Positions 8,291 through 30,292 of a DNA stretch of 64,000 nucleotides are shown one piece after another. Below the pieces are notes generated by a model. It searched no databases, was not told the origin of the DNA, and saw nothing but the letters and a program-made list of their open reading frames with translations. Position numbers and translations under genes: made by a program. The DNA comes from Terebella lapidaria. Lineage: Eukaryota > Annelida > Polychaeta > Terebellida > Terebellidae. Location of the stretch: NCBI GenBank assembly GCA_949152475.1, contig OX424568.1, positions 21,055,667 to 21,119,666 on the forward strand. Direction: 5' to 3'. Position 1 is the first letter of the stretch; every line of letters begins with the position of its first letter.

Positions 8291-9410
8291 GCACCAAGAG
8301 GTTATTGACCAGAAGGTGTATAAGATGCTCCAGCTAGACATTTTCGAGCCCATTCTCAGCCTGGGGCCAGTCCTGTGGTTATGGTGAAGAAGAATGATAG
8401 TTCGTGGAGAATCTGCGTTGACTATCGGAATCTCAAAGATGTCACGCGGAAGGACTCCTATCCTCTCCCACACATCGAGGGCATGTTCAATGCCGTGGCC
8501 GAGACGCACTAATTCTGTGTGCTCGTTCTGGCCTCTGTTAATTGTACGTCCAGGTGAAGGAGATGAAAAAGCTAAAACAGCCTTTGTCACAAAAACGACC
8601 TTCACCAGTTTAAGGATTCGCCATTCGGGTTCTGCAATGCCCCTGCAACTTTTGAGTGCCTCACGGAAATGATGCTAAAAAGGTATCTTTGGAAGCGATG
8701 CATGGTATACATCAACGATTGTGTACGGCCGCTCCTTCGAAGAGACCTTGACCAATTTCCAGATGAATTCTCTGCCAAAGAGATTCTGTACTTGGGCGTC
8801 ATGGTAACTGAAACAGGCGTTCGTCTGGACCCCATAAAGCTAGATGCTGTGCGGAAGTGGTCTCGGCCTTGTAATGTGGGAGATGTGAGGTCCTTTTTGG
8901 AGTTTTTCCTAGCTACCACTACCACGTTATCCTGGGCCTCCGGGAAATCGTGCATCCCCTGACCGTTCTCACAGAAAAGTGACCTTATTTTGGGAAATGG
9001 TGCAGAATGTGGCTTTCGCTGACCTCCATGAGGCGTTGACGTCTGCTCCTGCACCCCCTTTTCGACTACGAGTTCACCTTGGACACAGACGCGAGTAGCA
9101 TTGCCCTCGGCGGTGTCCTGTCGAAGATCGTGGATGGCACAGAACAAGTAGTAGCCTATGTGAGTGTTGCTCCCAGCTGTTTGCAGATGAACTACTGCAC
9201 GACCCATTGCAAGCTCATCGCAGTGGTGACAATGACCAAACGTTTCCGACAATACTTGCTAGGATGGCACTTCCGGCTGCTGACTGATCACAGTTCGCTC
9301 CGATGGTTGTTGAACTACAGCAAAGCCGACAGCTTGGCATGCAGATTGAACATGCTGGTATGAACCATGGCAAAGCTGACGGCCTGTCATGTCATATGTG
9401 CAAGAACCCA
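8291..9410 (+). pseudogene. Decayed Ty3/Gypsy pol fragment (RT and RNase H)
   Basis: Read across several frames, the plus strand gives an RT block of the type SPVVMVKKNDSSWRICVDYR and KDSYPLPHIEGMF near 8360-8490, then PFGFCNAPATFECL near 8620-8650, and a degenerate catalytic box YIND (near 8711) where YxDD is expected. ILYLGVMVTETGV follows, and then an RNase H start LDTDASSIALGGVLS with the tether segment LLTDHSSLRWLL (to about 9320). Stops and frame changes are frequent, and the second Asp of the RT active site is missing. It is unrelated to the Gypsy-like element at the left edge, which is on the other strand and intact. Confidence 0.85.
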
Positions 9411-9804
9411 AATTATGCCGGTGCCTTCTTTGTCTGGTGCAATTTGGATTGTTCCTCAGATTCTCCCTTGGTCGATTTGTAGCTCGGCATGAACGGTGAT
9501 TTGCCAGCTAAATTTTTGTTTGTCGAGGACGTGAGTGGGCGAGGGCGCACGGCATCTCTGAGGTTTAGCAGGGCATACATGTTCGCCTTGTAATCGGAAA
9601 GTTATTCAGGTGTGGACAGTTGGTCAGGTGGAGTGATTTTTATTATCAACCCATATTTCATCTTTATTGTTCATGGGCGGATTATTATAAAACCATAAGG
9701 ATGTGGCAACTCCATTGATCCAGCAGCGCTGGTCATTTTTCCTTCGACATTGATCGAGACGGATTTTCGGGTCCAAGACTAACTGTCATTTTAAAGTGAT
9801 AAAT
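9411..9804. other. Non-coding, nothing recognised
   Basis: No ORF or repeat of note. It may be the decayed continuation of the preceding pol fragment. Confidence 0.4.
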
Positions 9805-10566
9805 ATGTCAGAACAGTCTGGTGGGAAAGGAAAGGAACACGATCATGAGGTTAGGTCCAGAGATGAGTCCCCTTCACACGATACCCTGTGATCGGGACAT
9901 CCCTCAAATGATTCCAGCTCGGAGTTGTCTGGGGATGAATCTACTGGAGGTGACTCCATTTCCGACAGCAATGTCGGCGATTTTCTGCCTCAAGGTGCTT
10001 AACAGGGCATTCTTGCAGGAACTCGCTGAGCAAGACGGGCCTGGCAATGATGCCAACATATACCTGCTTCATTCAGAGATGATGGACGTAGATGACGGGA
10101 GGCCCACAATTGTGTGGTTGCATCCTTCAGAAGAGATGTGTGTGTCTCTCAAAGGGTTGAAAACATTCTGTCTGCAGGGGCTCTGTCTGGCTCCGGCATG
10201 GTGGCAGCCCCGCTGGCGAAGGGTTTGAGTGACTCCGCCACTGTGGATACTGCTCCAGATGCAGAGGACCAATGCGCCAGTTGGCACAACTGGGTAGAGG
10301 CAGAAAACACCAAAACACAGTCTGCCGTCGGCACCCAGGAAGTGGTGTCCGCCTCCGCAACATACCGTGACGACTTCCAGATACTGGTAGACCATCACGA
10401 GTTGTGGAAGCTTAAGTTGCTGGTGAAGATCAGTCGGAGGTCGAGGCAAAAGCGTAGGCCTCCGCTGTGGGCGACAAGTTGTTTTATTTGTACATTTGTT
10501 GTTTGGATGAACGTTTGTTCTTGTTTCATGGTCAAGCACTTTCCAGTCATTCCTGCTAGAATGTGA
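9805..10566 (+). pseudogene. Broken ORF, possibly a retroelement gag-like N-terminus
   Basis: An ATG at 9805 starts a Ser/Asp/Glu-rich frame (MSEQSGGKGKEHDHEV) that hits a stop after 29 codons, continues with acidic low-complexity sequence, breaks again near 10000, and is open once more from 10114 to 10566 in the same frame. Between these, another frame reads FLQELAEQDGPGNDANIYLL. The composition resembles ORF1 of tyrosine-recombinase elements, but I recognise no domain. It could also be chance ORFs. Treat as an unidentified decayed coding region. Confidence 0.35.
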
Positions 10567-10656
10567 CATAATATAGATCAAATTAGCGTACACGTGGCTA
10601 CCCATGGTCATGGTGAGGATACGCTTCAGCGATGACAGTGAGTTACACACTGGATT

Positions 10657-10705
10657 GGCGGTGCCACAGCGGTGCTTGTACGACATAACCCGCTGTGGCA
10701 CCGCC
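10657..10705. repeat. Strong perfect hairpin
   Basis: GGCGGTGCCACAGCGG at 10657-10672 is repeated in exact inversion at 10690-10705, with a 17-base loop. It may be a transposon terminus. Confidence 0.7.
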
Positions 10706-11540
10706 ATGATTGCCTTGGTTCCTCAGTGATTCCCCATCTGACTGCTATAGCACTGCTGAGACTGTAACGCGAACCTTCATGGCAACACAACGGAGACTTT
10801 GAACATGTTCAAAAACTCCGCAGTCCCACCATGAGTGAGCCAATTCGCAATTCCATTTACCGCTGTTAAACCATACGAGGGCCTCATGCATCCTCAATGA
10901 GGCCGTGCAATCGCCAAAAAGTAGACAGGGAGGAATTCTAGGATGTGTTAGGCACATTGGTTGGGCATTTGTGGGATCTTAACGCTAAGCCCCAAGTAGG
11001 GCCTAGGCATATCACAAGGAACGTTGTACGCTGTTCACCGTAAGGTAGGTTTAACATGGGAGTGGATGTAACGGGAATTTGTGTAGTAGGCCTATGCCTT
11101 GTGAATGTAACGGTGGGCCGGAGGGCTATGTCTAGACGGGAAGGATAAAAATGTATATAGGCCTACAATGGTCAAACAATTGTAGAGTTCGGCGACCCCA
11201 CGATAAAGAGGTATACCCACTTACTGGAGTGTCACCGAATGTCTTATAAATCCGCCCACACTGCAGCATCATAACCGTGGTGTCATTACTCGCGCACATC
11301 ACGTCATAACGCTACACAATGATATGTATTGTCTGTAGGCTACAGTTTGAGGGTCCATCGTAGAAATTTGGTCTAATTCTGTGGAACGAGGGGAACCGGT
11401 CGGGTTATCAACAATATACTAGTATATAGTGCCTACACAAATCGGAGTACATAATTCGAGGATTTGGTGCAGAAGTGGACTGAGTGCAGTTTCTGGGTGA
11501 AAATGAGTTATATCCCAAATAGCACAGAGCTGTCGGACCG
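10706..11540. other. Non-coding, nothing recognised
   Basis: No coding or RNA signal seen. A few TAGGCCTA-type palindromes occur here, as elsewhere in the window. Confidence 0.4.
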
Positions 11541-12056
11541 ACGTTGGGCCAACAAATGTGCAGCTGTCGGGCCAACAGTGGCCAGCCATTGTTGGCCCAA
11601 CGGTCTTTTGTCCACCCGAACAACGTTGGCCCAACGCTGGACAGCCAACCATGCAGGGTTGGTTTGCTGGTGGCCCAACGGTGGGCCACAAGTGGATCTA
11701 TGTTGGCATGTCATGCATTATACTACGTTGGCCCAATATTGGCTAGCCAACCATTTGACATTTGCTCGACAGTGGGCCAATGGTGCGCAATAGGTGGACC
11801 AACATTGGGCCAACAGTGGACAGTCACTGTTGGCCCAACGGTGTTTTGTCCACCTGAACAATGTTGGCCCAACGCTGGACAGCCCGCCATGCAGGGTTGG
11901 CTTGCCGGTGGCTCAACGGTGGGCCACAAGTGGATCTTTGTTGGCATGTCATGCATTATACTACGTTGGCTTAACATTGGCTAGCCAACCATTTGACATT
12001 GGCTCTACAGTGGGCGAATGGTGCGCAATAGGTGGACCAACATTGGGCCAACAGAT
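11541..12056. repeat. Tandem pair of 238-bp units rich in GTTGGCCCAAC
   Basis: Two head-to-tail copies: landmarks such as CGGTSTTTTGTCCACC (11601, 11839) and GTGCGCAATAGGTGGACC (near 11783 and 12021) are exactly 238 bases apart. Each unit contains many variants of the palindrome GTTGGGCCAAC/GTTGGCCCAAC. The same motif continues sparsely to about 12410. Open frames on both strands here (WGPTxxxxWA peptides) follow from the repeat. Confidence 0.85.
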
Positions 12057-12814
12057 TTAGTACATTGTACTACATAGTAGTCATTGGGCCAACGTCAGCC
12101 TAACAATATGGAAAAAAAACCATCGTACCAATGTTGGTCCAATGTTGGCATAATGAAACATACAAATTCGAAATCGATTTCTCGTGCAAGCCTGATTGAT
12201 AAAAAAATCAAATGAAGGTCACTTTATCGTGTAACTTTGAGAAATACCTCCATATAATTGACGCCCCTTGTCAACTCTAACATTTCACCATAATATATTT
12301 TTATTTTACAAAATGGCGGCATTAGTTGGATCTTCGCTGTATTTTGACGTTGGCCCAACGTCGATGAACAACGTCGGTCCGACATCGACAACATAACGTT
12401 GGCCCTCCATTGGATTAACTTTGCATCACTGATATGTGCCTCTTTTTACAAGAACATTAGTAAATATTTGCATTAACTAGTTAGCTATTAATTAAAACGT
12501 GATGTGCTGTGAGTTTTGATGTAGAGATGGCCCGGTGTCAGTCGTTTAAAAATGTGCTAAATGGCACTTGGTACCTTTCTGCACAATGATACCTTGGGAA
12601 CACTGACACTTAGCACGGTATTGCTTATAGATGTACCATGACCGGTATGTTATAGTTCTTTAAATGATAAGGAACAGGACTGATCAAGATAGCAGATGGC
12701 GTGTATACACCCAGAGCACTACCTCTGCCTCAATGCTGCTGCATGCACAAAAAAATGACCTACTTTCCTGACACTGGCTGAGTGTTGTGCATTTCATAAA
12801 TCACACAATTCACA
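12057..12814. other. Degenerate GTTGGCCCAAC-containing flank, then plain non-coding DNA
   Basis: Scattered GTTGGCCCAAC-like motifs to about 12410 suggest a decayed extension of the 238-bp repeat family. Nothing is recognised from 12411 to 12814. Confidence 0.45.
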
Positions 12815-13458
12815 TATAGTCAGGAGGAATATTGAGCATATGGCACTCTGGGTGGAAATGTAGTACAGACTTTTTCTATCGATTGATATGGCTTCATAAT
12901 GGTCTAAGACAACCTTTTTCAGAGGGTGTGTAAAATTTTCTCCCGGGCTAACTTTTTTTATGGCCTTTTTCAAAATGGCCGACATCGAAAATTAGGTATT
13001 TTAGGGGAAAAAAAATTATCCTCCTGGCATGATGCTTTTGGTCTATTAAGGTGACATTTAGTTATATGGAGATATATTCTTCATAACAATACTAATAATA
13101 CCGATTCAAAAGTCCCGAAAATGGAAAAAATCCAAGATGGCCACCAAATTCTCGCCATTTTTACATGAATGCTCATAACTTCCTGCCAAATTGAGATAGG
13201 AAGCCAATTTTGGTGTCTAACTCTGGGTTTTGGGGTATGAGGATTCCAAATAAATAACCAGTTCCATGATTGGATGGTTCGAAGATGCTCAGAATCCAAG
13301 ATGGCTGCCAAACGATAACTCGATTTCGCAAATAAGCGCCAATAACCATCACATATTCAAAATAAGAAGGCAATTTTGGTGGCCATTCCTGGGGTTTGGG
13401 GTATGAGAGTGCTACCGGAAGAAATACTTTTGTGTGTAGATGGTGATTGGCCAGTTTA
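12815..13458. repeat. Left arm of a ~640-bp inverted repeat
   Basis: Aligns by eye along its whole length with the reverse complement of 16174-16811. Shared landmarks include CCGGGCTAACTTTTT, GGCCGACATCGAAAATT, a run spelling AATACCGATTCAAA, and GGCCACCAAA. Each arm also has an internal direct repeat around AATCCAAGATGGC. Confidence 0.88.
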
Positions 13459-13839
13459 AAGCTATCCAACTGTCCAAAAGCCAAGATAAGGACTAATTAA
13501 TAAAACACATGCAAACAAACCTGTTAATTAGCACTCACTCAAAATAAACAGTACCACTACCAGGCATATTTTTTTTCCGAGCAATCAAACCCAAGTATAT
13601 TATATCAGGCATATCAATACCAAGTATATTATATTAGGCATTTAAACCATATAACAGCTGCCAGAATGTTTGATCAGATAGTAAAAAAAACTCTTGAAAT
13701 TGATGATCACTTCACCATCAAATCAAATTGGCAAAGTCTGTGACTACTTTGTTTCAATTGAGTTTCTACGAGGAGATTGGCCTCACATTGGTACTTACAT
13801 TCACTGCCTTTTCTGAGTATAAAATCCTCCTAAGCTGGA

Positions 13840-16080
13840 CAAATAACTCGATGAGGAAGTTGTTGACGTTATTAACAAATATATCAACACAGAGGACGTT
13901 GATTAGAGAGATACAGCAAGTTACATGACATTATAAATGATGTTCAGCTTCATTTCAAGAATTATACAAAGTCATGCAAGAAGGGTAACAGGACCCACAG
14001 GTTCAGGTTATCCCGTCCACCTTCTTGTCAGACCTTTATGTGCCATCCCAGCAGACACTGATCCAGATGAGTGGAAAAACGCTGCTGAAGAACAAGCTTG
14101 GAACATTATAGCCTCCACGAAAATGGTTGTACATAAACATAAACACAAAGACTAATGGGTAAGTCAGTGCAAATCAAAACCCTTTGAAAGCCTGGAATCC
14201 TAATTTTGACTTACAATATGTTGTTGATGCATACGCCTGCATTCGATATATTGTGTCATATTATTGCAACAAGAAGCAGAGTGAAGATGGTCCGCTCCTT
14301 CATGAAGAACCATGCAGAGCACAATATGCTGGGATAAGACAGACGATAAGCTACAATGACTAGGCAAAACATACCTGACCAACAGGGAGATGAGTGTCAT
14401 GGAGGCTATTTACAAGGCCACAGGCATACCTCTCAAAAACTGTAGTCGGGATGTTGTTTGGATACTTGCAGATCCGACAAGTAACAGACTGACACTTCCA
14501 TTCTTACTGCTGGGCCACTGAGATTCAGGCATTGATTACGTGTGGCTACACTGTATATCTGTACTAGACAGGTACATGTACATGTACTATGCACGCCCTC
14601 CTGTAGATATTCTCAAAGACATGTCTGGTTGAAATTGTATCCCTCTTCAATGTTGATAGTAAACCAGGTAGAGATTATGAACCATCTGAAGAAAATTCTA
14701 CCCATAGCAACGACAACCGGTCCAATGTTCCATATGCTTCATCGAAGTTGGCTGGGAATAAATGATAGATCTGAAGACGGAAATCTTTCAGTAAAGCTTG
14801 CACATCTGTAGGGACAGTGAGAAACATTATCAGAATCTCATGGTTCTTTATCTTAACCACTTTGAAATGGATTTAAATGAGTGGGAGCATTTCCTACTAT
14901 GGCAAAAGGACAAGCATCAGCAACATTACTAGAGAAAAGCAAGCGCTATTTGGAAATAATATCAAAGAGGTTGAAGTAGCCATGAAGAGATCCGAGGAAA
15001 TCATCTTGCAGAAGATGCCTTGGCACACATTGCCCCAGCAAGTGGCGGCTGGACGCTTGGAAACAAAAGCCAACCTAGATGACGCTTACCTCGAGGACAT
15101 CAGTTTGGAAGACCTGCCAGATTGAGTGGCCTGCCTCGGAGCTCCAACACCAAGATGGGCTCAGTTGTCAAAAGAGCACAGCATCTTGGCAATCCCATAG
15201 AATCAGGCTCAAGTTCTCATGCAGTGCATGAACAATATGCATGGGAAAGTCTTCATTCATACTCGCTAGTGGTGCATCGATAAGATGAATGGAAAATGTC
15301 TGGGGACTTTCAATATATTGGTAAAGGAAAGTTTTATATCATCAAAGCTCTGATGTGTGGCTCCAACTGGCAAAGAAGCATTTACCATCAGTGGCGGAAC
15401 CATGCTTCCATGCAAAGGGGTGTGGGACAAAAGTATATACCAACTGCTGAAGAGCTCATCACTGCCCCCAAAGGTTAGGTATCAAAACCTCGAGCTGATA
15501 ATCATTGATGAGATTTCAGCAGAGGCTTGCTGAATTTCATCAGAGGTCGTCTGGATCAACCCATGAGAAACAAAAGTTCTTCATGATTCTGGCAGTCAGT
15601 GATTTTATCCACTGCTGCATGTAAGAGGACAAATACTGAGACCCAGCTGCACTTGCAGAGCCTTGGGCCGACTCCAAGGTTACTACTTTGACCGACATAA
15701 TGAGACAAAAAAATGACAAATCGTTTTCGGAGATGTTGAATCATAGAGCTCTGAAAATTAGGAGATGCTTAAGGTTCACAGATCCAAGCAGATGTACTTC
15801 CTGTGTTTCCTTTTAGAAAGTTGCTGCTGCAGACTGATTCTTTGAACAGACAGAAATCGAAGATTGTGGCTGTGAATGTTATCGAGAATATATCTGGCTT
15901 GAAGAAGAATACAACACCTGTACCCATTGAATGCAACCTTTCTGCTAATGTTACACTCTGTAAGGGCTCCATGGTGACTATGATGAGCAATCCCAATGTA
16001 GAGGATGGTCTGGTGAGAGTCTGGTCAGACTTCCCGAAGAGTTGGCTCAGAAATATTTTTTTTCTGTCTGATAGTGGTTG
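13840..16080 (+). pseudogene. Helitron-type Rep-helicase relic
   Basis: Read across frames, the plus strand holds blocks characteristic of Helitron proteins: RFRLSRPPSCQT-like sequence near 14000; DAYACIRYIVSYYCNKK at about 14225-14275 (the conserved DPYACxxYxxxY block); EMSVMEAIYKATGIPL with SRDVVW at about 14388-14460; a PIF1 helicase segment APTGKEAFTISGGTM near 15360-15405; the Walker B block LELIIIDEIS near 15490-15520; and a C-terminal helicase block SANVTLCKGSMVTMM...NVEDGLV at about 15940-16020. Stops and frame changes are many. The Walker A GKT loop and the Rep HUH motif are not recognisable. It lies between the arms of the long inverted repeat. Confidence 0.8.
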
Positions 16081-16173
16081 ATTCTGTTGATTTTGTGCGA
16101 GTGGGTGCTATTAGATGGGTTTGTTTACATGTTTCACATTAATTAATGGTTATTTTCGCCTTTGAACACCTAT

Positions 16174-16811
16174 AAATTGGCCAGTTACCATCTACACACA
16201 AGAGTATTTCTTCAAGTAGCACCCTCATACCCCAAAGCCCAGAACTGGCCACCAGAGTTGGCTTGTTATCTTGATATATATGACGGTCATTGGTGCTTAT
16301 TTGCGAAATCGGGCTAAAATTTGGCAGCCATCTTGGATTCTGAGCAGCTTCAAACCATCCAAACACAAAACTGGTTATATATTTGAAATCCTCATACCCC
16401 AAAACCCAGGGTTAGACACCAAAATTGGCTTCCCATCTCAATTTGGCAGGAAGTTATGAACATTTGTGTAAAAATGGCGAGATTTTGGTGGCCATCTTGG
16501 ATTTTTTCCATTTTCGGGGCGTTTGAATCGGTATTATTAGTATTGTTATGAAGAATATATCTCCATGTAACTAAATGTCACCTTAATAGACCAGGTGATA
16601 TCATGCCAGGAGGATATTTTTTTTTTTTTTCCTAAAATATCAAATTTTCGATGTCGGCCATTTTGAAAAAGGCCATGAAAAAGTTAGCCCGGGAGAAAAT
16701 TTTACACACCCTCTGAAAAAGGTTGTCTTAGACCATTATGAAGCCATATCAATCGACAGAAAAAGTCTGTACTACGTTCCCACCCTGTGTGAAATTTCCT
16801 CCTGACTAATA
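16174..16811. repeat. Right arm of the ~640-bp inverted repeat
   Basis: Reverse complement of 12815-13458. The outer ends are ATATAGTCAGGAGG at the left arm and CCTCCTGACTAATATAT here. No clear target duplication was found at the outer ends. Confidence 0.88.
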
Positions 16812-17832
16812 TATAGAAATGTAGAAATAATTTCGCAGATCAGGATCATCAGAAAGACGTCCAAAACTGGTGATAAATTATTTCATGTATAATAACCGTT
16901 CCTAAAAATCACTTTATTTTAATTTGCCTAATTCAATATACATGCATTAATGAGATAGCATAATGCTTTAATGCTGAACTTCTCAAAACAATGCCCGAGG
17001 CACTTAGCACACTTCTACACCAGACCCTCGAATATTTAGGCCTGATCAAAAAGAGAACATGAACGAGGAATAAACGAAGACGAACAATTGATAGCCTACC
17101 ACCAATGGTTGAATCCAGCACCATGCATAGAGTTGCAAATCCGGTTCTTTTAAGTGTTTGTTATCGCCAAATTCTCCTGCCAAAGACGTGATTATCGACA
17201 TCGGTACACATAGCCTACCAGTCATCAGTCTTATAATGAAACCGAACCCGTCAGAAAGGCCACTGGAACTCGGCACCGAATTCACTCATCAGAAAATAAA
17301 TCGTTAATGGCTTCATACATGAGGGAAACTGTACTTCCCGGTTCTACTTTCATCAGTTCATAGGGGAAACTGCGTCTGATTAGTCACCACAATATAAATC
17401 GGATAATTTAATATGGAATGATATAGACGTCTCGCATGAGTATAGTATATATGTATGATGGTTTAGATTTATCAATTGGCTCTCAATTATTGCGCGAGCA
17501 ATAATACCAATGACCGAGAAAGATATTGAATTACAGTTGCATATAACTCATTCCGCAGAGCTACATCTCTCTATCCCCGTCTCAGCGATATGTCTGCTGA
17601 ATCTAGAACAGTCAGGCATTTTTTTATAGGCCTATTGTCAGTTTGTATAGCCTGGTAAAAACGTACCGTAACTCATTTTAGACTAGGGCCAATATGCTGA
17701 ATATACCGTAGGTCTATTGAATTTAAAGACAACTTGCATGTTAAATGCTGTCGCTTACTGAGAGTAAGTGGTATCAAAAATATTACACTTGAGTGTAGTC
17801 TTTAGTGGTAGATCTATCTGGATAGTACGGAA
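16812..17832. other. Non-coding, nothing recognised
   Basis: No supported ORF, RNA or repeat. Short ORFs near 16933-17285 on the minus strand have no recognisable content. Confidence 0.4.
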
Positions 17833-18645
17833 GCTCATATTCGCCACATAGAGGAGCACAAATTTTTTTTAGAGCGTTATAACGCTCTAATTACAGTGTA
17901 ATAACGCTGTAATACAGCGTTATAACGCTCTAATTTACAGCGTTATAACGCTCTAATTTAGAGCGTTATTACGCTCTAAATTAAACCGTTCACCTTCCTA
18001 GCATATTTCCATTATCGTGATTTGTAATAAACATATCTAGATCAGAATAATTTTGAGATTTCCCTACAAATGATTGAGCTGATGAACTAGCAGGTCCGAT
18101 GATGTCTCTGGCAGTGTAAATTAGAGCGTTATAACGCTGTAATTTACAGCGTAATTACGCTCTAATTACAGCGTTATTACGCTGTAATAGAGCGTTATAA
18201 CGCTGTAAATTACAGCGTTATAACGCTCTAATTTACAGCGTAATTACACTCTAATTAGAGCGTTATTACGCTGTATTAGAGCGTTATAACGCTGTAATTA
18301 GAGCGTAATTACGCTGTAAATTAGAGCGTTATAACGCTGTAATTTACAGCGTAATAACGCCTAAATTACAGCGTAATAACGCTGTAATTAGAGCGTAATT
18401 ACGCTGTAAATTAAAGCGTAATTACGCTATAAATTAGAGCGTTATAACGCTGTAATAGAGCGTTATAACGCTGTATTAGAGCGTAATTACGCTGTAAATT
18501 AGAGCGTTATTACGCTGTAAATTAGAGCGTTATTACGCTGTAAATTAGAGCGTTATTACGCTGTATTACAGCGTTATAACGCTGTATTACAGCGTTATAA
18601 TGCTGTAAAGAAAAAAGTGCATTCCTCCATCTGGCGAATATGAGC
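17833..18645. mobile_element. MITE-like element made of AGCGTTATAACGCT palindromes
   Basis: The ends are inverted: GCTCATATTCGCCA at 17833 and its complement TGGCGAATATGAGC ending at 18645, followed inward by related GGAG/CTCC and T-/A-tracts. The interior has two blocks (about 17868-17985 and 18118-18606) of 20-22-bp units of the form TTASAGCGTWAWWACGCTSTAA, each a near-perfect palindrome, about thirty in all, separated by 130 bp of ordinary sequence. No coding potential. Confidence 0.8.
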
Positions 18646-19414
18646 CACCGTAGGTTAGACCTATCTGGAATCTAAGAAAAAAAATCATCATAGATCCAAC
18701 GTTAAAAAAGCAGATTTGCAATCTATTTGTGAAAACCATCATGAAAACATGGACATATAGATAGATATCTAGTGTAGTTTTTTTTTTATATCATATCGCA
18801 TACAGTTTTTTGCCTCTCATTGTCTCCCACAGGGGAGACATCTTAAGGGGTCTGAGAATCCCATGGGGGGAATAGACCTACTCTTCGACTGGGGAAAAAC
18901 CTAGTTTCGAAGAGAAAATACTTTGAACGTGTGTTTTACAGAGCTCGACGTAAATAATTCAGTTGATTAATATAATCTGACGAATATTTTCGTCGAAGGG
19001 AGCAATTTACGTGAACATTAAATTTTGCGTGTCGGCTGGATTTGAGAATACGCTGTGCATTTAGTCCACCGGGTATCACTTTTCTTCCTACAGCCGAGCC
19101 ATCGCTCACTTCTCACTCTTATACTTTATGTCAATGCCTAATTTTCCTTGTTCTGGAGCAGTAAAACTAACGCATTTGTTTCGTTCCATTCTCTGATTGC
19201 ATCTTTACGTTTTACTCGATCAGGGACTACTATTCATACGAACTACCAATTGTTTTCACATCGGTTCTGAGAACTCGACCCGGGGAACTCTTGATTACGC
19301 CCCTCCCGTCATCGGTCACATGACCGGTGAAAAAACAGTTTCTCCCTTGCCAAATAGAACTCACTGGGTCGTTCTGTGTCAGCGCAGAGTTCACATCGAA
19401 AACGAGCATGCAAA
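18646..19414. other. Upstream region of U2SURP
   Basis: No TATA box near the start codon. Sequence from about 19050 to 19414 should hold promoter and 5' UTR, but I cannot place a transcription start. No other feature seen. Confidence 0.4.
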
Positions 19415-29159
<9,745 letters not shown>

Positions 29160-29492
29160 CACGGCTTTTGTTGCATCTATCCATTTTCAATCACTTCATC
29201 CATCATTGTAATGTATCATACCCATCGTTATTTTGTCATTTCTGCCTTTGTTATTCTTTGAAATCGTAGACACTTATAGAATTGTGAACTGAAATGAACT
29301 GCTAACAACAGTACAATGAATGGAATATTATTATACAGTATGAATGGTTTATTGGAAGGAGTATTAAAACTTGTGGACTGTGCATGTGAAATGTTGTAAA
29401 TTTTGCTGCTGAACTTCCAGTATAAATGTCAGAACAGATAATGCGAGTTTGGGAGCTTTTGTGAGTTTTATGCATCAGCGAAGTGACTTGTG

Positions 29493-29507
29493 AATAAACA
29501 CAATAAA
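29493..29507 (+). terminator. U2SURP polyadenylation signals
   Basis: Two AATAAA hexamers, at 29493 and 29502, about 335 bases after the U2SURP stop. This gives a 3' UTR of ordinary length. Confidence 0.65.
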
Positions 29508-30286
29508 TCATGTATGATTTGTATTCGTTATTGCAGAACACATTAGAAGATTTAGGTCTTCTTGTAATAATACATGTATAAACAAACCAAAGGTCTGGTA
29601 CCCTAAATGTTGCTGAATAGAATGATCCATTTCCTCGGCATATGATCATGAACTTTCAGTCATATTCTAGTGCCAAATTTCGCCATTTCATTCAATGAAG
29701 CAGAAACTATTCCTTATTGGGTCAAAGTCGCCATAAGTTGCACAATATATCCATCCTGTGCTCCTATCACGAATCTGAGCTCCCTTCAAGCATTGTCAGG
29801 TCTAGACCAGAAGAGAGGTCAAAGGTCATATAATGTTAGGTCAGCATTCGGCTAAGATCCATCGTATGAATTCCTAACTATTCATAATGCGAACCGATGC
29901 TCGATCTTGGCAAAGTTTATGGTGACCATGTAGATGCATTCTACATATATTTTCTATATGCTCGCAAAGCTGTTTCATAAGTGTCCTCAAACCCATACAT
30001 AATCAAGTAGCGAATGCCGATTCACTTAGTTTTGTGTACCTATTCATCATGGCACTTCATGGTCCGAGTATTCTATACATAACTAAATAGCATTATGCAC
30101 GGATGCCCTAACATTTTGTTGGAGGCATTTCCCAGGTTAAATTTATTTCCTATTTATTTCCTATTTAGTTTTCCAAAATTAGCCTCTAAAACACCGAAAA
30201 ACAGCCCCCGAAGCAACATGTTGGTCTAACTGATATTTAGTTTGTCCCAAACATTGAACAACACTGGGCGTTTTACAAAACATACG
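29508..30286. other. Convergent intergenic spacer
   Basis: Lies between the 3' ends of U2SURP and MCM7. No ORF or repeat recognised. Confidence 0.5.
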
Positions 30287-30292
30287 TTTATT
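30287..30292 (-). terminator. MCM7 polyadenylation signal
   Basis: AATAAA on the minus strand, 276 bases beyond the MCM7 stop codon. Confidence 0.6.

Noticed and set aside
11408-12060. Long ORFs on both strands with WGPTxxQxWA-type peptides
   Set aside because: By-product of the palindromic GTTGGCCCAAC repeat; both strands are open because the motif is self-complementary.
17868-18606. CRISPR-like array of palindromic repeats
   Set aside because: Units have no spacers, vary continuously, lie between transposon-type inverted ends and are in a eukaryotic genome.
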